From assembly GCF_000013365.1 (NCBI RefSeq), contig NC_007778.1:4588001-4652000 (forward strand): DNA of 64,000 bases, given 5' to 3'. The DNA comes from Rhodopseudomonas palustris HaA2. GTDB lineage: Bacteria; Pseudomonadota; Alphaproteobacteria; Rhizobiales; Xanthobacteraceae. A program made the translations under genes and the position numbers. Under the pieces are notes generated by a model. The model saw nothing but the letters and a program-made list of their open reading frames with translations. It was not told the DNA's origin and ran no database searches. Position 1 is the stretch's first letter. Every line of letters starts with the position of its first letter. Of the stretch, positions 15,290 through 25,203 are shown piece by piece.

Positions 15290-17617
15290 ATGAACTCGGG
15301 CATTGACAATTCGGCCGAGTTGATAGTCGCAGAATTCGAGGCATTCGGCCAGTCCGGATGCGAGCGCGAAGCGATTCATCTGCCCGGTTCCATCCAGCCG
15401 CACGGCGCCCTGCTGGCGCTGGCGCCGGACGATCTGCGGATCGTCCACGCCAGCGGCGATACGACGTTGCTGCCGGGCGCGCCGGCCGGACCGCTGCCGG
15501 GCCGCCACGCCACCGAGATCCTGTCGTCCGACCAGATCGCGCGGTTGCGCGCCCTGCTCGGCCCGGATCGCAGGATCGAGCGGCCGCTGCACGCCTTCGC
15601 GTTGACCGCGCCCGACGCCACGCCGATCGATGTCGTGGTGCATCAGTCGTCGGGCCTGCTGGTTCTGGAATTCGATCCGCGCCGCGAGCCAGCGCCGGAG
15701 AATTCGCTGGCGCTGGTGCAGTCGATGATCCGGCACGTGCAGCGCGCCGGAACGGTGCAGGCGTTCTGCGAAGCGATCGTCGCGGAGCTCCGCGCGGTCA
15801 CCGGCTTCGAGCGGGTGATGATCTATCGCTTCAGCGCCGACGACAGCGGCGAAGTGATCGCGGAATCATGCGCAGCCGGCATCGAGAGTTTCCTAGGGCT
15901 GCGCTATCCGGAATCGGACATCCCGAAGCAGGCCCGCGCGCTGTATCTCACCAACTGGATCCGCGCGATTCCCGATGCGCGCTACGCGCCGGCGCCGATC
16001 ACGCCCGCCGTCAATCCGCGCACCGGCCTGCGGCTCGACCTCAGCCAGAGCGTGATCCGCAGCGTGTCGCCGGCGCACCGGGTGTATCTGGCGCATATGG
16101 GCGTGGTGGCGTCGATGTCGCTGTCGATGATCCAGCACGGCCGGTTGTGGGGGCTGATCGCCTGCCATCACAGCGCGCCGCGCTATCTGCCGTACCGGAT
16201 GCGCGAGGCGTGCGAGCTGTTCGCCGAGATGGCGTCGTCGCAGCTCGAGGCCAAGGTCGCCGCCGAACAGCTCGAGGCGCGGCTGCGCAGCACCCGGATC
16301 CACGAAGAGCTGGTGACGCGGATGAGCCAGGAATCCGACCTCGCCGAAGGTCTGATCCGGTTTCATCCCAATCTACTCGACTTCATCCCGGGGACCGGCG
16401 TCGCGCTGTGGATCGACGGTCAGTTCACCGGCCTCGGCCGCACCCCGGACGCCGCCCAGACCGAAGCGCTGATCGGCTGGTTGACGGCCAACTCGAACGA
16501 CGGCGTGTTCCACACCGACGGCCTGCCGCTGATCTATCCGCCGGCGAAGGCCTATGCCGATTGCGCCAGCGGCCTGATGGCGCTGTCGCTGTCGAAATCG
16601 CCGCGCGACTACGTGCTGTGGTTCCGGCCCGAAGTGGTGCGCACCGTCACCTGGGCCGGCAATCCGAACAAGCCGGTCGGCGTCGGCCCCGGCGGCGAAT
16701 TTCTGACGCCGCGCCGCAGCTTCGCCGCGTGGCAGGAATCGGTGCGACTCCATGCCGAGCCGTGGCGCGCCTCCGAGATCGAGGCCGCGCACCGACTGCG
16801 GCTGTCGCTGCTCGAAGTGGTGCTGCGGCGGATCGACGGCATCGCCCGCGAACGCCGATCCGCGCGGCTGCTGCAGGAACAATTGATGCGGCAGGTCGAA
16901 CTCGGGCTGCGCCGGTCGCACGACGTCGCCCAGACGCTCCAGGAAGAGACCCGGCGGCGAGTTTCGGTCGAGGCCGACCTGTCGCAGGTGCTGCGCCGCA
17001 CGGTCGAGGATCAGGAAGCCGAGCGGCTGCGGATCGCGCGCGAGCTGCACGATACGCTCGGCCAGTCGCTGACGTTGCTGCAACTCGGCTTCGAAAATCT
17101 CGGGCAGGTCGCGCCGGACAACGGCGAATTGCAGAACCGCATCGCCGGCATGAGGAGCCTCACCGCCGATATCGGCCAGCAGGTCAACCGGCTGGCGTGG
17201 GAGATCCGGCCCACCGCGCTCGACGATCTCGGCATCCAGACCGCGATCCAGCATCTGCTCGACGCCTGGAGCGAGAAGGCGCAGGTGCAGTTCGACCTGC
17301 ACATGACGCTCGGCGACCGCCGACTTCCGCCGGCGATCGAGACCACCCTGTATCGCGTGCTGCAGGAAGCGCTGACCAACATCGTCCGCCACGCCGCCGC
17401 GAGCCATGTCAGCGTCATCCTCCGATTGTCGGACCAGCAGGTGACGATGGTGGTCGAGGACGACGGCCGCGGCTTCGTCAATCCCGATGCCGGTCTCCCG
17501 CCGGAGCGGCTCGGCCTGCTCGGCATTCGCGAGCGGCTGACGCTGGTCCGCGGCTCGCTCGAAATCGAATCCGCGCCCGGCAAGGGCACCGCTCTATACG
17601 CACGAATTCCGTTGTAA
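15290..17617 (+). CDS. bphP: Bacteriophytochrome histidine kinase (BphP4-type)
   Basis: The protein has 775 residues from the ATG at 15290 (a GTG one codon upstream is possible). Domains in order are PAS (about 20-130), GAF (145-320), PHY (330-500), a coiled-coil HisKA_3 dimerisation helix and HATPase. The biliverdin-linking Cys24 is present in GCEREAIHLPGSIQPHG, with the pocket Asp210 in YPESDIP, His263 in SPAHRVYLAHMGV, and the PHY tongue motif PRRSF at 474-478. The phospho-acceptor is His587 in RELHDTLGQS, the NarL-partner type. The gene is followed after three bases by a LuxR-type regulator and is divergent from puc, as for R. palustris BphP4, which controls LH2 synthesis. It should be photoactive, unlike the CGA009 protein, which is reported to have lost its chromophore. 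Confidence 0.9.
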   Translation: MNSGIDNSAELIVAEFEAFGQSGCEREAIHLPGSIQPHGALLALAPDDLRIVHASGDTTLLPGAPAGPLPGRHATEILSSDQIARLRALLGPDRRIERPLHAFALTAPDATPIDVVVHQSSGLLVLEFDPRREPAPENSLALVQSMIRHVQRAGTVQAFCEAIVAELRAVTGFERVMIYRFSADDSGEVIAESCAAGIESFLGLRYPESDIPKQARALYLTNWIRAIPDARYAPAPITPAVNPRTGLRLDLSQSVIRSVSPAHRVYLAHMGVVASMSLSMIQHGRLWGLIACHHSAPRYLPYRMREACELFAEMASSQLEAKVAAEQLEARLRSTRIHEELVTRMSQESDLAEGLIRFHPNLLDFIPGTGVALWIDGQFTGLGRTPDAAQTEALIGWLTANSNDGVFHTDGLPLIYPPAKAYADCASGLMALSLSKSPRDYVLWFRPEVVRTVTWAGNPNKPVGVGPGGEFLTPRRSFAAWQESVRLHAEPWRASEIEAAHRLRLSLLEVVLRRIDGIARERRSARLLQEQLMRQVELGLRRSHDVAQTLQEETRRRVSVEADLSQVLRRTVEDQEAERLRIARELHDTLGQSLTLLQLGFENLGQVAPDNGELQNRIAGMRSLTADIGQQVNRLAWEIRPTALDDLGIQTAIQHLLDAWSEKAQVQFDLHMTLGDRRLPPAIETTLYRVLQEALTNIVRHAAASHVSVILRLSDQQVTMVVEDDGRGFVNPDAGLPPERLGLLGIRERLTLVRGSLEIESAPGKGTALYARIPL

Positions 17618-17620
17618 AGC

Positions 17621-18307
17621 ATGGAAGCACATCCGATGGACCAGCAGGCCCCCTCCCGATTGCGCGTCTTCCTCGCCGACGATCATCCGGTCGTGCTCAG
17701 CGGCATGAAGGCGCTCGTCGCCGGCGATCCCGCCCTCGAGGTCGTGGGCGAGGCGAGCGACGGACCGAACGCGCTGCGTCGCGCGACCGAATTGCGGCCC
17801 GACGTCGCGGTGCTCGATCTGTCGATGCCCGGCCTGAACGGCATCGAGGTAGCCCGGAAATTTCTCGCCGCTTGTCCCGAATGCCGGGTGCTGGTGCTGA
17901 CCGTGCACGAGGACGGCGCTTATCTGCGCCAGTTGCTCGATCTCGGCGTGTCCGGCTACGTGCTGAAGCGCTCCGCCACCGAGGAGTTGATCCGCGGCAT
18001 TCACGCGGTCGGCACCGGCGGCATCTATCTCGATCCGGCGATCGCCGGCCGCGCGATCGGCCGCAGCGCGCCGCATGTGCACAACAGCGAGGAGCACAGC
18101 GCGGTGTCCGAACTGTCGACCCGCGAGATCGAGGTGCTGCGGCTCGCCGCCGTCGGCCACAGCAACAAGACGATCGCCGCCAAGCTGCAGATCGGCGCCA
18201 AGAGCGTCGAGACCTACAAGGCCCGCGGCATGGCCAAGCTCGGCTTCCACAACCGCGTCGAAGTGGTGCGCTTCGCGCTCAGCATGGGCTGGCTGGCGGA
18301 CCCGTAG
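17621..18307 (+). CDS. LuxR/NarL-family response regulator, partner of the bacteriophytochrome
   Basis: The protein has 228 residues. The receiver domain (about 14-135) has the acidic pair in FLADDHP, the phospho-acceptor Asp66 in AVLDLSMPG, the Thr in VLVLTVHED and the Lys in YVLKRS. The C-terminal LuxR helix-turn-helix is STREIEVLRLAAVGHSNKTI...VETYKARGMAKLGFHNRVEV. The start at 17621 lies three bases after the kinase stop; an ATG at 17636 is an alternative. The HisKA_3 type of the kinase is the usual partner of NarL-type regulators. In R. palustris the homologous regulator acts on LH2 genes, so the adjacent puc promoter is the likely target here. Confidence 0.9.
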   Translation: MEAHPMDQQAPSRLRVFLADDHPVVLSGMKALVAGDPALEVVGEASDGPNALRRATELRPDVAVLDLSMPGLNGIEVARKFLAACPECRVLVLTVHEDGAYLRQLLDLGVSGYVLKRSATEELIRGIHAVGTGGIYLDPAIAGRAIGRSAPHVHNSEEHSAVSELSTREIEVLRLAAVGHSNKTIAAKLQIGAKSVETYKARGMAKLGFHNRVEVVRFALSMGWLADP

Positions 18308-18330
18308 CTAGACTTCGCTATTTGATCGAA

Positions 18331-18447
18331 CGTCATTCCGGGGCGCTCGCGCAGCGAGCGAACCCGGAATCCCGAGATGTTCTGCGCCCTCCTCCACCAG
18401 CTCGGGATTCCGGGTCTGCGCGCCTGTCGGCGCACATCCCGGAAGGA
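18331..18447. repeat. Palindromic intergenic repeat, family A (ATTCCGGG type)
   Basis: About 115 bases between convergent genes. It contains GCGCTCGCGCAGCGAGCG and two facing CGGAATCCCGAG / CTCGGGATTCCG arms, so the unit folds as a long hairpin with side arms. Elements like this are dispersed in Bradyrhizobium/Rhodopseudomonas genomes. Confidence 0.7.
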
Positions 18448-18480
18448 CCTGCTGAATTGCGAGGAGAAAGAAGACATCAG

Positions 18481-18732
18481 CTAAGCCGCCCGCCGCAGCT
18501 CCACGCGCCACACCTCCGGGCCCTGCTCCAGATAGTTCCACTGGCAGTCATCGCCGTGGACGGATTCGAAGAAGTAGCGCAACGGCCGCGGGTCGTGATC
18601 GACGATGATCTGCATCCCCTGCCCCGGCTGCAGATTGTCGAACAGCCGCGGAATGATCTCGTGGCGCTGCTGGGGCGGGATCTCGCGCACGTCGAGAACG
18701 CGTTCGGTGGCGGAGGCGAAGTCGGTCATCAT
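18481..18732 (-). CDS. DUF2249 domain protein
   Basis: The protein has 83 residues starting at one of two adjacent ATGs behind AGGAG. The text LDVREIPPQQRHEIIPRLFD and LQPGQGMQIIVDHDPRPLRY fits the DUF2249 (TusA/SirA-like) fold, whose members are small proteins often found near nitric oxide reductase, nitrite reductase and haem-copper genes. No catalytic Cys is present, unlike TusA. Forty-two bases separate it from the upstream NnrS gene, so the two are probably one operon. A role in the metabolism of nitrogen oxides is inferred from context. Confidence 0.8.
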   Translation of the reverse strand: MMTDFASATERVLDVREIPPQQRHEIIPRLFDNLQPGQGMQIIVDHDPRPLRYFFESVHGDDCQWNYLEQGPEVWRVELRRAA

Positions 18733-18774
18733 GGTTCTCCTGCGAGGTCAGTCGTCGAAGCGCGGCGGACACAG

Positions 18775-20001
18775 TCAATGCGGCTTGCTACGGGCCAGCA
18801 GCGTCGGGCCGTAGCTCAGCGCGAAGCCGAGGAAGGCGACCGACCAGCCCAGCACCGAGAGATGCAGCAACGGATCGCTCCACGACGGCAGCAGCGCCGC
18901 GCCGACGCGTGCCATCACGGCGACCAGGGCGGCGAGATAGACCGCCTGGGTCGGCAGCGACGCCCGCAATTCCTGCCCGGTATGGCCGAGCGAGGCGCGG
19001 GTCATCACCGCCAGCGTCATGATGCCGGCGCCGCCGACCATCCAGGCGTGCATGCCGGCGCTGGGCGGAACCAGCCCGAACGCCGCGCAGGCGGTGAGCA
19101 GGAAGCCGAGCGGCACGAACAGATAGCCGACATGCAACACCAGCAGCAGCCGATCCCGCAGCGTGCGATCGCCGGCCCAGCGCGCCAGCCGCACCAGATG
19201 CGCCACGCCCGCCAGCGCCAGCGCCGTGCCGGTCACCATGCTGATCGGCAACACGGTCCAGAGGATCAGCGTCGCGGCGCTGAAGGCGACGATCGCGATG
19301 TCGAGCTTGTTGAACGGAACCGGCAGCCGGCCGGGATTCTCGCGCACCAGCCAGTTGCGGGTGAAGCTCGGCGTGATCCGTCCGCCGATCAGCGAGATCA
19401 GCAGGATCACCACGCCGATGCCGGCGCGGATGCCGTAATCGGCGGTGCCGTTGACATGCGCCTCGAGATGAAAGGCGATGTTGCCGGCGAGCAGCAGCGT
19501 GAGCAGCGCGACGACGTTGAGGTTGCTCCAGTTCTTCCCGGCGGCGATTTCGCGCGCGGCAGCGAGCGCAACCAGCGCCATGAAGCTCGCATCGACCAGC
19601 ATCGCGGCCAGCCAGCCGGTATCGGCCGAGAACGTCACGCACAGCCGCCCGGCGAGCCAAGTCAGCACCAGCACCAGCAACGGCCTGCCCTGCAGCGGCA
19701 GCCGGCCGGTCCAGTTCGGGATCGCGGTGAGCAGGAAGCCGGTGATCACCGCGGGCAGATAGCCGTACAGCATCTCGTGGACGTGCCAGTCGCGCGGCGC
19801 GAACGCGGTCTGTAGCGTCAGGTCGCCGTAATACACCGGCAGCCACAGCAGCACGGCGACGGCCGCGAACACGGCGCCGAAGAAGAAGAACGGCCGGAAG
19901 CCGGCGGACAGCAGGGTCAAGCCGCCCTGCTCGCGATAGCGCGGCACCGGCTTGCGCTTGGCCGGGCCGGAAGCGGAAGGATCGATCGTCGTGCTGCTCA
20001 T
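18775..20001 (-). CDS. nnrS: NnrS family haem-copper membrane protein
   Basis: The protein has 408 residues from the ATG at 20001, preceded by GGTGGA; a GTG three codons upstream is possible. About 12 membrane helices are visible. Family motifs include LLSAGFRPFFFFGAVFA near the N terminus, WHVHEMLYGYLPAVITGFLL, IPNWTGRLPLQGRPLL, GRITPSFTRNWL and MHAWMVGGAGIMTLAVMTRASLGHTG with conserved His. NnrS proteins bind haem and copper and protect cells against nitric oxide or relieve its effects on metabolism. It is followed by a DUF2249 gene and preceded by an NnrU-like gene, a common denitrification-linked set. Confidence 0.9.
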   Translation of the reverse strand: MSSTTIDPSASGPAKRKPVPRYREQGGLTLLSAGFRPFFFFGAVFAAVAVLLWLPVYYGDLTLQTAFAPRDWHVHEMLYGYLPAVITGFLLTAIPNWTGRLPLQGRPLLVLVLTWLAGRLCVTFSADTGWLAAMLVDASFMALVALAAAREIAAGKNWSNLNVVALLTLLLAGNIAFHLEAHVNGTADYGIRAGIGVVILLISLIGGRITPSFTRNWLVRENPGRLPVPFNKLDIAIVAFSAATLILWTVLPISMVTGTALALAGVAHLVRLARWAGDRTLRDRLLLVLHVGYLFVPLGFLLTACAAFGLVPPSAGMHAWMVGGAGIMTLAVMTRASLGHTGQELRASLPTQAVYLAALVAVMARVGAALLPSWSDPLLHLSVLGWSVAFLGFALSYGPTLLARSKPH

Positions 20002-20128
20002 GGCGTCCACCGGATGTTCGCGGCGGTGCTCCGCCAGCGTCCAATGGATTTAGGAGCCGCAAGCCTCCGCAAGGTTGTGCCAGAGCAAACTCGCGAACGA
20101 TTTGCGACTGGCTCCGTTTGGAAGCGTT

Positions 20129-20821
20129 TCAGGGTAGCGGCGAAACCCCGATCACCAGTGGATGAAGCAGCAGCAGCACGAGCCAGGCGGCGAGGCCGAT
20201 CGCGAGCCGCGTGAGGCTGATCCGCCAGCTCCGCGGCCGGAACCGGCCGCTGACCAGCGCCGCGAACGGCCAGAACGAGGTGCGCGCGGCGAGCGCGTTC
20301 CATGCGTCGGCGCCCATCCGTCGCCGCTTGCGGCTATCGATGATCGCCATGCCGGCCAAGGCGATCAGCGCGAAGAAGCCGAACAGCAGGACGTGGGCGA
20401 GATCGCCGTTCGGCACCACATGCGCGGCGGCCCACAGCCCGATCGCCCACAGCAAGGGATGCCGGACGAGGCCGACGATGCCCGGCTGCTCCGGATCGAA
20501 GCGCTTGTTCGGATCGCCGCCGAACGACAGCGGATTGGCGGCGCCGACGCCGAAGGCGGCGAACTGGCAGGCCAGCGGCAGCGCCAGATTCGGCGCCCAC
20601 ATCTGCCAGGGCTCGAACGGCCATAATTCGACGAAGGGGGCGCGGCCGGTGGCGATGATCAGCCAGGTCAGCACGATCAGCGACTCGGCGCTGTAGGCGA
20701 TCAGGAAGCCGGTTTCGCCGAGCGCCTGCACCAGCTTGGCGCGAACCGCGGGCCGCGCCGGAATGGCGTGGCTGAGCAGGAACACGACGAACGCCGCGAC
20801 GAATTCGGTCCAGCCGATCAA
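20129..20821 (-). CDS. nnrU: NnrU family membrane protein
   Basis: The start is taken as TTG 20821, seven bases behind GAGG (GAGGTGACGAATTG); a longer frame to 20857 would overlap the palindromic repeat region. The 230-residue product has about six membrane helices and NnrU-type text: VVFLLSHAIPARPAVRAKLV, NPLSFGGDPNKRFDPEQPGI and GLVRHPLLWAIGLWAAAHVV. NnrU is required for nitrite and nitric oxide reductase expression or activity in Rhodobacter, in an unclear way. It lies about 130 bases upstream of nnrS on the same strand. No nir or nor genes are in the window. Confidence 0.85.
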   Translation of the reverse strand: MIGWTEFVAAFVVFLLSHAIPARPAVRAKLVQALGETGFLIAYSAESLIVLTWLIIATGRAPFVELWPFEPWQMWAPNLALPLACQFAAFGVGAANPLSFGGDPNKRFDPEQPGIVGLVRHPLLWAIGLWAAAHVVPNGDLAHVLLFGFFALIALAGMAIIDSRKRRRMGADAWNALAARTSFWPFAALVSGRFRPRSWRISLTRLAIGLAAWLVLLLLHPLVIGVSPLP

Positions 20822-20864
20822 TTCGTCACCTCGGCCTGCCCGCGGCCATGACCACACACGCCCA

Positions 20865-20986
20865 CGTCATCCTGAGGTGCTCGCGCAGCGAGCCTCGAAG
20901 TATGGGCCGCAAATACGTCGGACTCACCACCTGCGACGCGTCGTCCTTCGAGGCTCGCCGAAGACGGCGAGCACCTCAGGATGACG
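20865..20986. repeat. Palindromic intergenic repeat, family B (CGTCATCCTGAGGTGC type)
   Basis: 122 bases with terminal arms CGTCATCCTGAGGTGCTCGC / GCGAGCACCTCAGGATGACG and inner arms ending GAGCCTCGAAG / CTTCGAGGCTC. It lies between pgm and the nnrU gene. A second copy lies at 32271-32380. Confidence 0.85.
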
Positions 20987-21038
20987 CTCTCGAAAGCCGC
21001 ACCCCGGAAGCTCGGGAGGACGCTCTGCAACGCCGCAC

Positions 21039-22691
<1,653 letters not shown>

Positions 22692-22820
22692 TGTCGCACT
22701 CCATGCCGTGATCGAGAAACGCCCGGATCAGGACGCGATCCCTCGCCTGCCCTGCGGCAATCGTCAAGGCCGCGCGCCTGGACCGTTCGCATCGACGGGG
22801 CGTTGACGGCGCCGAGGGCG

Positions 22821-23654
22821 CTACGGCCCCATCGCGCTCGGGTCGGCATTCAGCCGCCTCGTGTCGACCGGGCCGATCCTGCTGTTGGCGTCCTCCGACA
22901 GGAACTGGTCGAGCGTCGACTGGATCCGCGCCTTGACGCTGTCCGGACCGCGATCGCTCATCTCGGTGTGCTGGGCGCCGGTGTCGACGATCTCGATGCC
23001 GGCCTGTTTGGCGACGTTCGGATCGGGCAGCACGCCGGGATCGGTCTTGAAGTGCGGGTCCTTGGAACGGAACGACAGAATCTTGGCGAAGCCGGACGTT
23101 ACGAACGGCACCCGCAGATTGTCCAGCGTCACCACCCGCCGCACCAATGCGGGGTGCTGCTGGGCGAAGAACATCGAAATATCGCCGCCGTTGGAATGCC
23201 CGACCAGCGTGAGATGCTCGTAATCGGCGCTGGGGACGATCTTCTTGAGCTGGTTGACGGCGAAGAAGATGTTCTTTTCGCCGCGCTCGTACACCGCCAG
23301 CCGCCCGACATAGAGCGAGCCCTGATGCGTCATCAGCGGCGCGTCGGTCGGCAGATCGTGCTGAATGCTCGCGACCAGATAGCCGCGCGCCGCGAGAACG
23401 TTGGCGAGGAACGAATATTCGGTGTTCTTGACGGTGTTGCCGTGGCTGACGATGGCGACCGGCAACGTCGACAGACCGGCCTCCGCCTTCATCTCGGCGT
23501 CGCGTCGCACCGCGAGGTAGACGGCGATCGGCCGCTTCCGCGCTTCGTCGTAGAAGCTCAGCGTCTCGTGCCGGATCGCCCAATGGCTGAACGTGAAATA
23601 CGCGACGGCAGCCACCGCGCTCAGCCCCAGAAACACTGTCAATGCTCGTTTCAT
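22821..23654 (-). CDS. Alpha/beta hydrolase, exported or membrane-anchored
   Basis: The protein has 277 residues with an N-terminal hydrophobic helix (KRALTVFLGLSAVAAVAYF), either an uncleaved anchor or a signal peptide. The hydrolase core has the oxyanion loop VAIVSHGNTVKN and the nucleophile elbow LVGHSNGGDISM, with likely Asp and His later (TGAQHTEM contains the likely His). The pattern resembles dienelactone hydrolase or platelet-activating-factor acetylhydrolase-like esterases. The substrate is unknown. It is a single gene upstream of the receiver protein gene in the opposite transcriptional sense of neither, both being on the minus strand with a 185-base gap. Confidence 0.75.
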   Translation of the reverse strand: MKRALTVFLGLSAVAAVAYFTFSHWAIRHETLSFYDEARKRPIAVYLAVRRDAEMKAEAGLSTLPVAIVSHGNTVKNTEYSFLANVLAARGYLVASIQHDLPTDAPLMTHQGSLYVGRLAVYERGEKNIFFAVNQLKKIVPSADYEHLTLVGHSNGGDISMFFAQQHPALVRRVVTLDNLRVPFVTSGFAKILSFRSKDPHFKTDPGVLPDPNVAKQAGIEIVDTGAQHTEMSDRGPDSVKARIQSTLDQFLSEDANSRIGPVDTRRLNADPSAMGP

Positions 23655-23839
23655 CGATGATCCGTTGCGGCCGTTACCTTCTTGGACTCTATATTTGGAC
23701 CGTCACACTAACTCGGAAAGACCATCGATTAGAACGGGATAGATTAAATTTTGGAAACCGCGACTTTCGCTGCAGCGCAAAACCCGAAACCGGGCCGGCC
23801 GCGGCATCCCATCAGGCTTCCGTCAGGCAGAAATTCCCC

Positions 23840-24214
23840 TCAGGCGGTGATTTCCGTGAGCAGGTTCGTCACATCGCGCGACGTATAAGGCTTCGCCAGA
23901 AACCGTCCGCCGTCCGGCAGGTCGGTGCTGGACACGTTGACCCGGCCCGAGGTGGCGATGATCTTGATCGGCGGCCAGCGGCCCCGCACCGCGCGGGCCA
24001 GCTTCAGCCCATCCATCGAACCCGGCATCTGGATGTCGGTGAACACGACCCGGATGTCGTCGCGGCCCTCGAGAATCGCGATCGCGTCGTCGGCATTGCT
24101 CGCCTCGAGCACCTCGAATCCGGCGTCCTCGATCATGTCGATCGCGTTCATGCGCAGTAGTGCTTCGTCTTCGACGACGAGGACGACCAATTTGGTGCTC
24201 ATCGATCGGTGCAT
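23840..24214 (-). CDS. Single-domain response regulator (CheY-like receiver)
   Basis: The protein has 124 residues and is only a receiver domain: acidic pocket VLVVEDEALLR, phospho-acceptor Asp60 in VFTDIQMPGSMDG, Ser in IIATSGR and Lys in FLAKPYT. It has no output domain. The pattern VEDEALLRMNAIDMIEDAGF is typical of receivers paired with HWE or HisKA_2 kinases in rhizobiales. The first ATG (24214) has GAGG six bases ahead, and another ATG four codons later gives MSTKLVV, which is equally plausible. No kinase is adjacent, so it is an orphan. Confidence 0.85.
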   Translation of the reverse strand: MHRSMSTKLVVLVVEDEALLRMNAIDMIEDAGFEVLEASNADDAIAILEGRDDIRVVFTDIQMPGSMDGLKLARAVRGRWPPIKIIATSGRVNVSSTDLPDGGRFLAKPYTSRDVTNLLTEITA

Positions 24215-24342
24215 CCTTCAACCTCGTGTGAGGTCAGTCAAAGGTTACAGCGCCCGATCGTTCCGGTTTCAGGCGACATTGGTAAATCCACCTGTGTACT
24301 TCCGACCGCCTCGGTTCGTTCCTGGCGATGCCGCGTCGGAAC

Positions 24343-25179
24343 TCACAGCAGCTTTCCGTCAGGACCGAAGAACGGATGCGGCCCGTCGTAATCGCCGATC
24401 GGGATAGAATGGGTGACGAGCTCGCCGAAGCCGTCGTCGGCATACCAGGCATGCAGATGCAAAGCCGGCGGTTCGATCCGGAACGAAGGTTCGAGGAGTT
24501 CGCCGAGATCGAGCGCGACGGCATGGTTCGGCGCCGGGCAGATCGTGGCGGGAACGCCGGCGAACTGAGTGAGCGTCGCGCGATGGACATGGCCCGCAGC
24601 CACCAGCTTGACCCAGGGATAGCGCTCCACGATCGTCGCGAACGCGGCGGCGTTGTGCAGGTTCTGCCGATCCATGTGCCAGATCCCGGTGCGGAACGGC
24701 GGGTGATGCAGGAACAGCAGCGCCGGCCGCCGGTCGGACGACGACAACACCACATCGAGCCATTGCAGCGTGTCGGCGTCGAGTTCGCCGTGCGGTTGGC
24801 CGGGCACGCTGGAATCCAGCAGCACGACGTCGATGTCGCCGACCGGCTGCACCTGATTGAGCGCGCCTTCCGCCGTGAACAGCGGCTGCGCGAAGGCGCT
24901 CCGCATCAGCTCGCGCGAATCGTGATTGCCCGGAACCGCGACGAACGGAATCTGCAGCGGCGCCAGCAGCCGCCCGAGATGCGCGTATTCCTCTTCGGTC
25001 GGCGTATCGGCGAGATCCCCGGAAATCACCACGAGGTCGGGCCGCGGCGCCAGCGCGTTGAGCGTGGCGACGCAGCGTTCCAGCGCCAGCGCGGTATCGA
25101 CCTTGCCGTAAGCGAGGCTGCCCGGCGCCTTGATATGCAGATCGGAAATCTGCGCGATCAGAATCGGCTTGTGCGCCAT
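24343..25179 (-). CDS. Metallophosphodiesterase (GpdQ/CpdA-like, class III)
   Basis: The protein has 278 residues from the ATG at 25179, preceded by GAGG; an earlier ATG at 25200 lacks a site. All metal-binding motifs of calcineurin-like class III phosphodiesterases are present: ISDLHI, VVISGDLAD, AVPGNHDSREL, LFLHHPPF and AAGHVHRA. Relatives hydrolyse cyclic nucleotides (CpdA) or glycerophosphodiesters (GpdQ). The gene begins 24 bases after an ABC importer operon on the same strand, which favours a catabolic phosphodiesterase acting on an imported phosphodiester over cAMP turnover. This substrate call is inference. Confidence 0.85.
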   Translation of the reverse strand: MAHKPILIAQISDLHIKAPGSLAYGKVDTALALERCVATLNALAPRPDLVVISGDLADTPTEEEYAHLGRLLAPLQIPFVAVPGNHDSRELMRSAFAQPLFTAEGALNQVQPVGDIDVVLLDSSVPGQPHGELDADTLQWLDVVLSSSDRRPALLFLHHPPFRTGIWHMDRQNLHNAAAFATIVERYPWVKLVAAGHVHRATLTQFAGVPATICPAPNHAVALDLGELLEPSFRIEPPALHLHAWYADDGFGELVTHSIPIGDYDGPHPFFGPDGKLL

Positions 25180-25203
25180 TGTCGTTCCTCTGTCAGTCAT
25201 CTT

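Noticed and set aside
18308-18541. 77-codon minus-strand frame over the family A repeat
   Set aside because: It is largely the translation of the palindromic repeat and overlaps the DUF2249 gene end.
15358-19815. 1485-codon open frame on the + strand
   Set aside because: Shifted frame of the phytochrome and regulator genes that then runs antisense through nnrS; translation is arginine-rich without any domain.
24209-24407. Short + strand frames between the receiver gene and the phosphodiesterase
   Set aside because: No ribosome site, no domain, and they overlap the ends of two well-supported minus-strand genes.
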